Origin: Acidobacteriota bacterium
GTDB taxonomy: Bacteria > Acidobacteriota > Terriglobia > UBA7540
Assembly: GCA_023474345.1 (NCBI GenBank)
Contig: JAMCXS010000032.1
Location: 124,001 to 188,000 of the forward strand
Length of the DNA: 64,000 bases
Direction of reading: 5' to 3'
A program made the translations under genes and the position numbers. A model generated the notes under the pieces. The model was not told where the DNA came from. It saw nothing but the letters and a program-made list of their open reading frames with translations, and searched no databases. Of the stretch, positions 46,847 to 56,098 are shown in pieces; the stretch's first letter is position 1, and each line of letters starts with the position of its first letter.

Positions 46847-49621
46847 TTATTGGCGGTCCATCTCCCGCCGTATCACCGCCGGATCGTCAAGGGGCGCGGA
46901 AGGTGGCAGCGGCCGTCCGTGACGGGCGTAGTAATCCGGATCGCGCGCTTTGGCCGGATCAAAGATGCGCGGGTCCTCCGGAAGCGGGTCGTACGGGCGG
47001 AAGTCCGGATGATCGGTAAAGCAACCGGCCAGGCTGGTGGCTGCCGCATCATACTGGTTCATCGGCGGCAGGCCGAAAATCAGGTCGAACGTCTTCAGGA
47101 TGCTGAGCATGCTGGAATGGACCTGCCAAACCCCGGGCCGCGAATAGGGGCTGATCACCAGCAGCAGGCTGCGGTGGGCGTCAACGTGGTCCTGGCCACT
47201 CTGCGCATCGTCTTCCGTCACAAAGATGGCCATGTGTTTCCAGAACGGGCTATGAGAAAAGAGTTGCACCATCTTGCCTAACGCCAGGTCGTTGTCGGCC
47301 ACGTAGGAGGCGGAATAAGGGTACCCGGCCTGGGGGCGCAATTTGCCTGTATGATCATTCGGCAGCCAGATGTAAATGAATTGCGGCAATGGCTCCTTGC
47401 CACTTAGGTAACGCGTGTCAAACTCATGCTTGAACTGTTTAAAGCGATATTGATCCGGAATAGACGTGTTGAAATTGGGATAGGTTCGCGAAGTATTCTT
47501 AAACAGGACTTCCGGCATCGGGATGTTTACCGATTCTCGTACGCCGGTCGGCTCAGACCCGCCTTGTTCTGAATAGCCAGCCAGCTCCATGTCTTCGCCG
47601 TAATTGCGAAAGCTGATGCCGTGGCTGGCCAGGTGCTCCCACAGCGAACCGGCTTCCAGGTAATCCTCGGGTGACGGAGAAGTGCTTCCGATTTCGAGCC
47701 GCCCGGGCGCGCTCTGCTCGGGCAGGAATTTGAAATTGCCGTGAGCAGCGGCCGGCCACGCGGATTCGAACACGGTGTTCGGGTAGCTCCCCACCAGCCA
47801 GTGGTGCCCGTCCACCGAAACGTCGGAGTCCACGTAATAGTTGTCGCTGAGGCCAAAACGCTCGGCCAGCGCGTGCTCGTTGGGCGTGACTTGAACATGC
47901 TCGTAGGTAGGTTCGCCCTTTGCGCTGACCGTCGCATCGTCGCCGAAGTTTGCCAGCGCGGGATCGCCATTTACCCGCTCGCCATCGACGGATTTGAGAT
48001 CGCCGAAAACCTGATCGAAGGTGCGGTTTTCTTTGACGATAAAAACGACGTAACGAATCTTTGAGCTTGGGTGGTTGGAGGGTGGAACAGGAAATTCGGC
48101 GGCTCGCACCGGCTCCTCCTGCGGAATGAAGCCATTGTTGTGTAGCACTTGCTGCGTCAATTCTCCGAGCTCCGAAGTCTCCGGCACCGGCATAATGGAG
48201 ACCACGCCTTTCATAAGATCGCCGATGTAGTCTCCCGCAGGGCCTTCGTGAAAGTTGGGACCTCCGTTCGGCCCAGCGCCAAAACCCTTGGCATTATCGA
48301 TGTAAAGGGTTTTGCCATCCGGGCTCACGGCCACGCGGGCCGGAAACCATCCCGTGGGAATGTAGCCCAGTACCTTCTCCTGCCGGGTATCAATCACCGC
48401 CAGAGCGTTGATTCCCGCGCAAGCCACGTACAGACGGCGACCATCCGGGTTGAGCGCCAGCCCAAAGGGCAGCAGGCCCCTCAGACCGCGCACGCTCGGG
48501 GCCGGCTGCAGCACTAACGTCTTTTCCACCTTTCCCGTCTGCGCGTCCAGAATGCTGACGCTGTCCTGCGCGGAATTGCTCACGTACACTTTGTCCTGGC
48601 CCGCCAACACGGCTCCCGGACTCGATCCTCCAATGGATTTCGGGCCAACCGGAAGCCCGGTGCGCACCCGGGCCGTTACCCTGGGACGCGCGGGATCTCG
48701 AACGTCCAGCAGATAAACGGAATTTGATTGCGGAACGTTCGGGCTGCCCAGCCCGGGTATCTTTTTGCCTTGCACGACCGTGCCCTCCTCGGCTTGCTTG
48801 GAGGGAAAGCCAAAGGGCGGGAAATCGAGCCCGGTGTGCAACGGGTCCTTCGGGTTGTACCCGGGCACCAGCGAATACCGAAACATCCCGACGTTGGAGA
48901 CGTAAGCCGTCTTGCCATCGGGCGACAGCGCCAATCCGAACGGCAACCGCCCCACGCGCACGCTGGCGATCATCCGGCGGGCGTGCGTATCAAACACCAC
49001 CATCCGAAAATACGCGAGGTCCAGGGCATAAAGATACCGGCCGTCGGGAGAAAGCTTCAGGTCGCCCGCCAGGCTGTAGCGGTAAGTCTTCCCCTGGTAG
49101 CGGCCATCCAGGTTTAGCGTGCCCAAATCACGCCGCGTCTGCAGATCAAAGATGCCGATTTTGCCATTATTCCCCTCGGAAAGATAAAGCGTACGGTTGT
49201 TCGGGGTGATCGCCACTCCCAGGTAAACGCTTCGAGGGTCGGTCTCCGAACCTTTGGGCGGATATCCCGGCGGGATCTGCTCCACCTTCGGGTGGGCGCT
49301 CGAAAGCTCGGTAATGATGGAGACGGAAAACGGCCAGGTTCCGTTGTTGGATGTCACCAGCGTCTTGCCGTCAGGACTGAGCGCCATGCCGTACGGGTGT
49401 GGCTCAACCTTAACTTGCACGCCCTGCGGCGTAATCAGCCGGCCGTTAGGCAGAACCGATGTGCCGCCGGGAACGATCTCGGTGGGCCGGACTCCCGCCG
49501 GCGCCGCAAGTCCGAGCGTGCGCGCCGGACGCTTCTTACACCCTGGAAACGAGACGATGAATAAAATGAGCGCCGGGATGAGAAAAGTCAAGTAAGCGAC
49601 TGCGGGTCTTCGAAAGCTCAC
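46847..49621 (-). CDS. Lipoprotein with YncE-like beta-propeller and phosphoesterase domain
   Basis: 924 aa. A signal with lipobox-like FPGC (Cys near residue 27) predicts lipid anchoring. Residues 60-500 hold repeated blades with the motif LSPDGKTLYV or close variants, as in YncE/NHL-like propellers. Residues about 525-870 match the phosphoesterase family of bacterial phospholipase C and acid phosphatases: IVKENRTFDQVFGDL, HWLVGSYPNTVF, IFVTEDDAQSGQDHVDAHRSLLLVISPY. The fusion suggests propeller-guided binding of an extracytoplasmic phosphate ester. Substrate unknown. Monocistronic. Confidence 0.85.
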   Translation of the reverse strand: MSFRRPAVAYLTFLIPALILFIVSFPGCKKRPARTLGLAAPAGVRPTEIVPGGTSVLPNGRLITPQGVQVKVEPHPYGMALSPDGKTLVTSNNGTWPFSVSIITELSSAHPKVEQIPPGYPPKGSETDPRSVYLGVAITPNNRTLYLSEGNNGKIGIFDLQTRRDLGTLNLDGRYQGKTYRYSLAGDLKLSPDGRYLYALDLAYFRMVVFDTHARRMIASVRVGRLPFGLALSPDGKTAYVSNVGMFRYSLVPGYNPKDPLHTGLDFPPFGFPSKQAEEGTVVQGKKIPGLGSPNVPQSNSVYLLDVRDPARPRVTARVRTGLPVGPKSIGGSSPGAVLAGQDKVYVSNSAQDSVSILDAQTGKVEKTLVLQPAPSVRGLRGLLPFGLALNPDGRRLYVACAGINALAVIDTRQEKVLGYIPTGWFPARVAVSPDGKTLYIDNAKGFGAGPNGGPNFHEGPAGDYIGDLMKGVVSIMPVPETSELGELTQQVLHNNGFIPQEEPVRAAEFPVPPSNHPSSKIRYVVFIVKENRTFDQVFGDLKSVDGERVNGDPALANFGDDATVSAKGEPTYEHVQVTPNEHALAERFGLSDNYYVDSDVSVDGHHWLVGSYPNTVFESAWPAAAHGNFKFLPEQSAPGRLEIGSTSPSPEDYLEAGSLWEHLASHGISFRNYGEDMELAGYSEQGGSEPTGVRESVNIPMPEVLFKNTSRTYPNFNTSIPDQYRFKQFKHEFDTRYLSGKEPLPQFIYIWLPNDHTGKLRPQAGYPYSASYVADNDLALGKMVQLFSHSPFWKHMAIFVTEDDAQSGQDHVDAHRSLLLVISPYSRPGVWQVHSSMLSILKTFDLIFGLPPMNQYDAAATSLAGCFTDHPDFRPYDPLPEDPRIFDPAKARDPDYYARHGRPLPPSAPLDDPAVIRREMDRQ

Positions 49622-49905
49622 GGATGATCCTCCGTCACGAAGTTACAAGTGCGGATTGTTACGCCCGGAACATTGGTTCGCAATGGTTCAGTTTGCCTGA
49701 CGGCAATGGAAGCCCCCAAAAGCCTAAACTATAGCAAGCGAACTCAACGAAGTACAGGGTGCGCATCCGTCCGTTAGTTCCGCTCGGAGAAATGAGGATC
49801 GGAGCAGAAAACTCGAAAGGCACGGCCTTCTCTTCGCCGCTTGCTGAAAAGCCCTTGTTCCGGCGAGCAACGAACTCTGGCGTCAGGCGGAAGGGCTATT
49901 GTGGG

Positions 49906-50430
49906 CTACTTAATCACGCGAAGCCGGCAATAAATATTCCGCGCCGGGAAAATCCAGGCTAAATGCTTCTCATAAAAATCCAGGGAGAATGCCGCGCACA
50001 GGCGTGCGAGATTGTCGAGCAGGAAGTTCCCGCCAAAAGTCAGGCGTCGTTCAAGAATCTGAAATCCGCCCGCCCCGTACGTAAAGTCCTCAGAAGTGTC
50101 GCGGACAAAGTAATCAAAGCTACGCAAGCCTAAGTGGTAAAGGTGTGTGGGATCTGTGTACGAATCCGACGAACTGTAGTGAGGCGTTACGACCACAACC
50201 TCCGTGCCAGCCTTGGCGATGCGATGCACTTCCCGCATGGCCCGCAAAATATCCTTCTGATGCTCGAGAAAGTGCGAGAGGTAAATCTTGTCAGCACAGT
50301 CGGATCGAATAGGCCAGGGAAAATGGCCGAGTTCGCAACGGACGTCCGCGCTGGAACCTTTCTCGCGGTCCAGCCCGATTGCCCGCGGATCCTGTTTTTT
50401 CCTTCCGCATCCGACGTCGAGGATGAGCAT
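49906..50430 (-). CDS. Class I SAM-dependent methyltransferase
   Basis: 174 aa. Starts directly with the SAM motif LILDVGCGRKKQDP; acidic loop AIGLDREK, then SHFLEHQKDILRAMREVHRI, as in methyltransferase 11/class I small-molecule enzymes. The start has no clear ribosome site and the protein lacks the usual N-terminal helices, so it may be a short form or begin elsewhere. Substrate unknown. The 49622-49905 gap holds nothing I can identify. Confidence 0.75.
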   Translation of the reverse strand: MLILDVGCGRKKQDPRAIGLDREKGSSADVRCELGHFPWPIRSDCADKIYLSHFLEHQKDILRAMREVHRIAKAGTEVVVVTPHYSSSDSYTDPTHLYHLGLRSFDYFVRDTSEDFTYGAGGFQILERRLTFGGNFLLDNLARLCAAFSLDFYEKHLAWIFPARNIYCRLRVIK

Positions 50431-50486
50431 GGGTAGGCGGATATCAGTCCCGTCTGTGACCTCAATTTGGCGACGCCTCTTGGCGC

Positions 50487-51212
50487 CTATTTCTTCTTGG
50501 GCGGCTGGGAGGGCCGCATTTCGATGCGGCTGGCGAGCGCCGTCTTGGGAAACTTATACAAGTCGACAACCGCCTTGGCGATGTCTTCTCCCGTCAGCTT
50601 CCATGATGCACCGGATTTGCTTCCGGGTGCGCCGCCGAAGTCCGTATCTACGCTGCCCGGCATGATATAGCTGACGCGAATACCGTCGTAGCGGACATCC
50701 TGCATCAGGGCCTCGCTGAAACCGTTCAACCCGAACTTGGAAGCGTTATAGGCGCTCCCACCCGCAAAAGGATTCACGCCCGCCAGGCTGGAGATATTGA
50801 AGATGTATCCACCGCCGCGCTTGCGCATGAACGGAATGGCTTCCCGGCAGCAGTAGAAAGCTCCTGAGAGGTTCGTTTCGATCGTCGTGTCCCATTCCTC
50901 GGGCGTCAACTGATCTACAGGTTTAAAATACCCTAATCCTGCATTGTTAACCAGGATATCAATGCCTCCAAACCGCTCCGCGGCGCTCTGCACAACTTTT
51001 CGGCAGTCTTCGTAGCGACGAACATCCGCGGCGATGCCACCCACGGCGTCTTTGGCATGCTTACGCAGCGATTCCAGCGCCGATTTGAAACGCTCCGCAT
51101 CGCGCCCGCAAATGAAAACTCTTGCGCCTTCCGCAAGGAGCCTCTCTGCAATACTGAAGCCTATGCCGCGCGTGCCGCCCGTCACCACGGCAACCTTGTT
51201 CGCGAGTTCCAT
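50487..51212 (-). CDS. SDR-family oxidoreductase (3-oxoacyl-ACP reductase-like)
   Basis: 241 aa from ATG 51212; the frame runs 28 codons further upstream without homology. Classical SDR: VTGGTRGIG (residues 10-18), VNNAG, ISS with active Ser, YNASK, and the PGSVDT loop. An extended, basic C-terminus (PSQPPKKK). Substrate not assigned; resembles FabG-like reductases. Confidence 0.9.
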   Translation of the reverse strand: MELANKVAVVTGGTRGIGFSIAERLLAEGARVFICGRDAERFKSALESLRKHAKDAVGGIAADVRRYEDCRKVVQSAAERFGGIDILVNNAGLGYFKPVDQLTPEEWDTTIETNLSGAFYCCREAIPFMRKRGGGYIFNISSLAGVNPFAGGSAYNASKFGLNGFSEALMQDVRYDGIRVSYIMPGSVDTDFGGAPGSKSGASWKLTGEDIAKAVVDLYKFPKTALASRIEMRPSQPPKKK

Positions 51213-51593
51213 AGCGACGCTTAGCCCCCTTTCGCCCATTCTTGAACTTATAGAGTACACAGCTCTGCGCATGCGCCGCAACCTTTTGCCAAACAAAAGA
51301 AAACCGCTGACTCTTACGGGTGTCCGCAGACGGCGACAATGCCTTGCTTGATGCTTAAATTAAAAGGAAAGCTTGCGGAACAGAGAACTGCTTGCTGCCC
51401 TCGCGTAAGGGGCACAAATAGCGACCTTCTCACAAGAGCGTCCAGCTCCCGGGCACAACCTACTGTTGCCGATCCCAAGGGACATGCCAGGAACTATTTG
51501 CGCCCGAACCCTCCCCTCTTCAGGTCTGCGGCGATAGGATTTTATCCCTTGCGACACAGACCCAAAGAGAGTGAATCTTGCGAGTCGATGCAC

Positions 51594-52079
51594 TCAAGCT
51601 GCTTTCGCCACCCAAAGGTCTGAAAAGCGGCCTTCGTGCGGGTTTACTAACCGGGCGAAGTCGGCGTACTTCGTCCGAATACTGTCCACGTGGGTGCCGG
51701 CGGAAAAGACGATTTCCTCGGACTCGCTGACGCTCTTGTCAACCCACACATCGACACCGTACAAGTTGCCGAGCGGCGGAATCGCGCCAAGCTCGCAATC
51801 TGGGAAAATCTTGGCGAGCTCCGCTTCCGGAAGCATCTCAACATTCCGTGCCTCAAGCAGGCCGCGGAGTTCATTGAGATCCAGCCGATGGGAGGCTGGC
51901 AACACAACCATGACGGGCTGCCCGTCCGCGGCAACCACGATTGTCTTGGCAAGCCGTTTGCCAGAAAGATGCATGGAATGTGCGAGCTCTTGCGCGGTAA
52001 AGGCTTGCGGGTGATGTAACCATTCGAAAGGGACGCCCTGCGATCGCAGGTATTCGTGGATCCTTTGCGGAATGCCCAT
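51594..52079 (-). CDS. YbaK/ProX-type aminoacyl-tRNA deacylase
   Basis: 161 aa from ATG 52079, with a strong AGGAGGGAGCC ribosome site; the 36 codons upstream in frame lack similarity. Domain features: FEWLHHPQAFTAQELAHSMHLSGKRLAKTIVV with the conserved Lys, and GAIPPLGNLYGVDVWVD, the proline-loop region. Members hydrolyse mischarged tRNA such as Ala- or Cys-tRNA(Pro) or act as free-standing editing domains; which one applies here is not clear. Monocistronic. Confidence 0.85.
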   Translation of the reverse strand: MGIPQRIHEYLRSQGVPFEWLHHPQAFTAQELAHSMHLSGKRLAKTIVVAADGQPVMVVLPASHRLDLNELRGLLEARNVEMLPEAELAKIFPDCELGAIPPLGNLYGVDVWVDKSVSESEEIVFSAGTHVDSIRTKYADFARLVNPHEGRFSDLWVAKAA

Positions 52080-52311
52080 GGCTCCCTCCTTTCGCTTCGT
52101 GCCGGAGTCACCGTTCCCGGCGTCTCCGGCTTCGTCCAGAGGTTCCAGCTTTATTCTACCCCCGCCCGCAACCCGAAGCCAGCGCAAGGCCTTACCACCT
52201 GCGCTCCCCCTACGCTAAGCGGACTAAGGAAAGCCATCTGAGGCGCGACCAAAGAGAAATTCTCATAGATGCGCATCTTTGACCGCGCCAAAGAAAAAAG
52301 TCTCGCTTGCT

Positions 52312-52815
52312 TTACTTTCCCGTGGCAACAAACCAGACACCGGTATCCGAAGTCACGAAGACGATGGGCGCCAGACACGGCTTCGGCAGTGTCAGCTTCG
52401 TGTTGATTGTCACATTGCCCATGGAATCAGCCGGGAAAGCATCCGTCAACTGATTGACGGTGGTCGCTTGGCCGCTGCCACCAATGCTCAGGCAACTGAC
52501 TTCGGCTCGCAAGAAGGGGAAGGGATTGGTTCCAGTGTTCGGCCCCTCGGCAAACACCAGCCCTCTGGTACGCACTTTCAAAGCCCCATTGCTATGGAGC
52601 GTTCCGCTGGCGCCGGAAATCATCCATGCCAGTGCACCACCAGTGATGCCTCGAATAGGGTTGCTAGTTCCCTTGTAAGGACCGCTGACAGGCACCATAC
52701 TCTCCCATGTCAAGATGGGAACGGCGGCATTGTCTGACAACTGTGCATTGGCTAGGCCGACGTAAACAGCACCCGCAAACACCAACAGGGCGCTGGCAAC
52801 TAGAATCTTTCGCAT
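52312..52815 (-). CDS. Secreted protein of unknown function
   Basis: 167 aa from ATG 52815 with TTGGAGGAAGAC directly upstream. Signal peptide residues 1-24 (KILVASALLVFAGAVYVGLANA). The mature part is Gly/Thr/Ser-rich with alternating hydrophobic residues, suggesting a beta-rich fold. Two Cys (in AEVSCLSIGG and LPKPCLAP) could form a disulfide. I do not recognise the family. A TATAAT on the minus strand (52902-52897) lies about 80 bp upstream, without a good -35. Confidence 0.7.
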   Translation of the reverse strand: MRKILVASALLVFAGAVYVGLANAQLSDNAAVPILTWESMVPVSGPYKGTSNPIRGITGGALAWMISGASGTLHSNGALKVRTRGLVFAEGPNTGTNPFPFLRAEVSCLSIGGSGQATTVNQLTDAFPADSMGNVTINTKLTLPKPCLAPIVFVTSDTGVWFVATGK

Positions 52816-53200
52816 GTCTTCCTCCAAGATTTTAGATAGAAGCCAAAAACCCCGGAAAACTAGTTGATCAACCTTCGCCTTTTGGTGGATACACAAATTA
52901 TACTATGGACTTCGGCCCTTTCTTTTTGTTTCTTTACCGTGCCGACATCTGCGGCCATCAAACTACAACAGTGCCTGAGCGATATGGCATTATCTGCGGC
53001 TAGCGCTTGCAGGCTGATACTCCTAACCATGGACAGAGCGGTTAACGAACACTCAAAATCTACTTGAGACCAAGGCGTTTGTGGTTAAATTAGGGAGGCA
53101 ACCTCAAGGCCGCTCGTTCGCAAAATTTCCGTGGTTTGGTACCACTCATAGTGGGATTTCCCGACTTGGTTTAAGACACTTATGCAGAAAGGGAAGGAAT

Positions 53201-55297
53201 ATGGCTTCTGCGAGGCGCTATCCAGGTTTGCTTTTTCTTTTCATCGTGGTCACGGGCACTCTGAACGCTCAAAATGTTTCGACCTACCTCAGGACGGATT
53301 CGCCCACCGCGCGGATTGAAATTGACGCTTCCCGCCCGGCATCGTTTCGAGTCCCTCGCACAATCTACGGAACGTTCCTTGAGAACATCGGCCACTCGAT
53401 CTTTGGCGGGGTCTCTGCGGAGTTGCTGGATAATCCCAGCCTGGAAAATTACGACGCAAGCCTCGAAACGATTGAACGGCGTTTCCCGGGAAAGCAATTC
53501 CAGTATTCCTCAAGAATCGGTCTACCACTCCCATGGCTGCCGCTCTGGGTGAAGCAGGGGCGCCGCTATGAGCCCAGGTGGGGAGGTGCGGCAAATTCCA
53601 GCCGCTATCTCTACCTGATGGGCATGGCCGGCCAGGAGGTTGGAATCCGGCAGAGTGTGTACCTTCCGGTCGAGCGCGAACTTGACTACGATGGCGTGCT
53701 GTTTGTCAGGTCGCACGAGGGCCAGCAGGAGCTGGCAGTAAGCTTCCGGCGCCACGACGAGCCGGGAACCATCCTTGCTTTAGACAAGCTGCAGGCGCCC
53801 GCCGCTCCTGGCTGGCACAAACTTCATTTTCATCTTTCCCTTGCCAAGGGTGCGGTAGCGCCGTTTGAGCGCGTCGATTTTGCGGTGTCCATCAGCGGAA
53901 ATTATCGGCTTTCGATCGATGAAATTATGTTGTATCCGGCTGATGCCATCGACGGATTCGATCCGGACGTTGTTCGTGCCGCGAAGGCCCTGGAGAGCCC
54001 GCTGCTTCGGTATGGCGGGAATTTCACCAGCGCCTACCATTGGGAAGAGGGGATCGGCCCCGTCGACAAGCGCCGCACCATGTTGTATCAGGCCTGGGGC
54101 ATACCGGATTACAACTTGTTTGGTACGGATGAACTGATGAAGCTCTGCCGCTTGATTGGCGCGCAGCCGCAAATTGCTTTGAACCTTGGAAGCGGAACGG
54201 CAGAAGAGGCACGAAAGTGGGTCCAGTACTGCGTCGCCCCCGCGGATTCGCCGGAGGGAAGAATACGGGCCCAAAAGGGCCATCCCGCGCCATATGACGT
54301 GCCGGTCTGGGAAATGGGGAATGAGCTGTGGAACCGTGACGATAACGGCTGGCAGACCCCATCCGGAAACGCCGTCCGCTACCGGGAGTTTTACAACGCA
54401 ATCCGGAGCCTTCTGCAGCCGGGTTCAAAAGTACTGGCAACCGGCGGAGACATTGATTTCTTTCGCCGTTGGAACGCTCCGCTTATCCAGGACGACGCCA
54501 GCGAATTGCACTACCTCACGACGCACTTCGTCGTAGGCATGGATAACGTATTAAATAAGGCCGCAGGGCGGAATTTCGTCTGGTCGGCAGACTTCGCTGT
54601 GCCCGTGGGAGTGGGGCGGGCGCTTTCCAAAGTGAAGGCCCAGATTGATTCGAATCCCGCTACACGCGGCCGCGTGAAACTTGCGTATACGGAATGGCTC
54701 TTTAATGGACCTCAAGAGGCGCTCGTCCCAAATTGTTACAACTTGGGCGGGGCGATTATTACCGCAGGTTGGATGAACATGTTGATTGAGCACGCGGATT
54801 TCGTCCCCATATCAGATATGACGGGACTTATTGAATTCGGCGGCATCCAGAAAAAGCTCGGCAAGGTTTATGTCACCCCGCAATATTGGGCATTCTGGCT
54901 CTACACGCACTATGCCGGTGATACACCCGTTTCCACGCGAACAACAGTTCGCGAGTACGATGTGCAGGGTGGCGTCCAACGCATTCCAGACATTTCCAAT
55001 GTTCCCTGGCTGGATGTACTGGCCACCACTGATTCCCGCACTCACAAACTCAGCCTGTTTGTTGTCAATCGCAATTGGAGGGATGCGCTTGCTGCCGAAA
55101 TTCAGCTTAATGATTTCCCGGAAGCCGCGACGGCTGACGTAACAACTCTCACCAGCGATTCCATCCTGACGGAGAATAATGAATTTCATCCTGACCGCGT
55201 CCATCCCGTCAGTACACAGATCAGTGCCTCCAGTGGTCTTATCGATTATAAGTTTCCACCCCGATCCCTTACTGTGTTGATCTTTTCCCGCCGTTGA
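53201..55297 (+). CDS. Secreted GH51-like alpha-L-arabinofuranosidase
   Basis: 698 aa from ATG 53201 (AGGGAAGGAAT upstream; the frame extends to 53081 without signal-like sequence). Signal peptide at residues 8-23. IYGTFLENIGHSIFGGVSAELLDNPSLEN is the family N-terminal barrel motif. The acid/base Glu is in VWEMGNELW, the nucleophile Glu probably in LAYTEWLFNG. A carbohydrate-binding-like insert at about residues 110-260 and a C-terminal beta domain complete the usual plan. Releases arabinose from plant polysaccharides such as arabinan or arabinoxylan. Confidence 0.88.
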   Translation: MASARRYPGLLFLFIVVTGTLNAQNVSTYLRTDSPTARIEIDASRPASFRVPRTIYGTFLENIGHSIFGGVSAELLDNPSLENYDASLETIERRFPGKQFQYSSRIGLPLPWLPLWVKQGRRYEPRWGGAANSSRYLYLMGMAGQEVGIRQSVYLPVERELDYDGVLFVRSHEGQQELAVSFRRHDEPGTILALDKLQAPAAPGWHKLHFHLSLAKGAVAPFERVDFAVSISGNYRLSIDEIMLYPADAIDGFDPDVVRAAKALESPLLRYGGNFTSAYHWEEGIGPVDKRRTMLYQAWGIPDYNLFGTDELMKLCRLIGAQPQIALNLGSGTAEEARKWVQYCVAPADSPEGRIRAQKGHPAPYDVPVWEMGNELWNRDDNGWQTPSGNAVRYREFYNAIRSLLQPGSKVLATGGDIDFFRRWNAPLIQDDASELHYLTTHFVVGMDNVLNKAAGRNFVWSADFAVPVGVGRALSKVKAQIDSNPATRGRVKLAYTEWLFNGPQEALVPNCYNLGGAIITAGWMNMLIEHADFVPISDMTGLIEFGGIQKKLGKVYVTPQYWAFWLYTHYAGDTPVSTRTTVREYDVQGGVQRIPDISNVPWLDVLATTDSRTHKLSLFVVNRNWRDALAAEIQLNDFPEAATADVTTLTSDSILTENNEFHPDRVHPVSTQISASSGLIDYKFPPRSLTVLIFSRR

Positions 55298-55357
55298 AGA
55301 GTAAAGAGTAACGGACTTCCGGCAGCCGGGATGACGCCTTCGGTGGAAGCCACGGCC

Positions 55358-55936
55358 TCAGACGCGCTTTGCGTCCATTCGCACGCGGTCCACAAACTTG
55401 CGAGTAGCGACTTCCACGCGGACCAGGTCGCCCGTCTTAATGAACTGTGGCACCATGATCTTCAGGCCATTCTCAAGCACGGCGGGCTTGTAGGTATTGT
55501 CAGCCTGCTGGTGGACGGGGTCGGAGGTTGAATCAACCTTTACTTCGACGATCTGGGGGAAAATGACGTTGACCGGTTCGCCTTCGTAAAAGTCCACAGA
55601 GATTTTCATTTCCGACTTCAGGAACTGCTCCGCGCCCGCCAGGAACTCCAAAGGCACTGAAACCTGATCATACGTCCTGGGATGCATGAACGTTGCCGAG
55701 TCGGCGTCGCTGTAAAGGAACTCCATCTCCTGGCGCTCAAGCGCTACATCCTCCAGGCGGTCTTCCGGTCGGAAGCGAAGCTCCTTAAAACTGCCCTTGC
55801 GCACGTGCCGAAGGCTGGCGTGCACGCTGCCGGGCATCTTACCCTGCCCCACGTGGTACGCGGACTCGACAACCCTAAAGAGGTCCTCTCCAATCTTCAG
55901 AATGGTTCCCGGACGCAGTTGCGATGCCGTCACCAT
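55358..55936 (-). CDS. efp: Translation elongation factor P (atypical loop)
   Basis: Rescues ribosomes stalled at polyproline. 192 aa with an excellent AGGAGGAATTC ribosome site. The three domains are recognisable (ASQLRPGTILKI; EMEFLYSDADSATFMHP; VPQFIKTGDLVRVEVATRKFVDRV). The loop carrying the functional lysine reads VGQGKMPGSVHASLR instead of the usual KPGKGxAF: the Lys is kept but the neighbours differ and one or two residues seem inserted. No modification gene (epmA, earP, ymfI) is nearby. Confidence 0.92.
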   Translation of the reverse strand: MVTASQLRPGTILKIGEDLFRVVESAYHVGQGKMPGSVHASLRHVRKGSFKELRFRPEDRLEDVALERQEMEFLYSDADSATFMHPRTYDQVSVPLEFLAGAEQFLKSEMKISVDFYEGEPVNVIFPQIVEVKVDSTSDPVHQQADNTYKPAVLENGLKIMVPQFIKTGDLVRVEVATRKFVDRVRMDAKRV

Positions 55937-56060
55937 GAATTCCTCCTGAGCGGCATTCTGCGTTCGCCGTCCCGGCGCAGTCGCTAAGCCCAGAGTGGTC
56001 TTCAGGGATTTCTTCCTTATTTCTATTTTACCCCAAGCGCGACTCAGGCAAGGGCGTTCC

Positions 56061-56098
56061 TGTATAGCGGCGAGCTATACTCGCCGAAACTCAAACGG
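56061..56098. repeat. Palindromic repeat copy overlapping the uppS stop codon
   Basis: Starts TGTATAGCGGCGAG. Two mutually exclusive hairpins: GTATAGC with GCTATAC (56062-56080) and CGGCGAG with CTCGCCG (56068-56086). The following GCCGAAACTCAAACG matches the segment at 30792-30806 in 13 of 15 bases and contains the complement of the uppS TGA stop. Confidence 0.65.
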
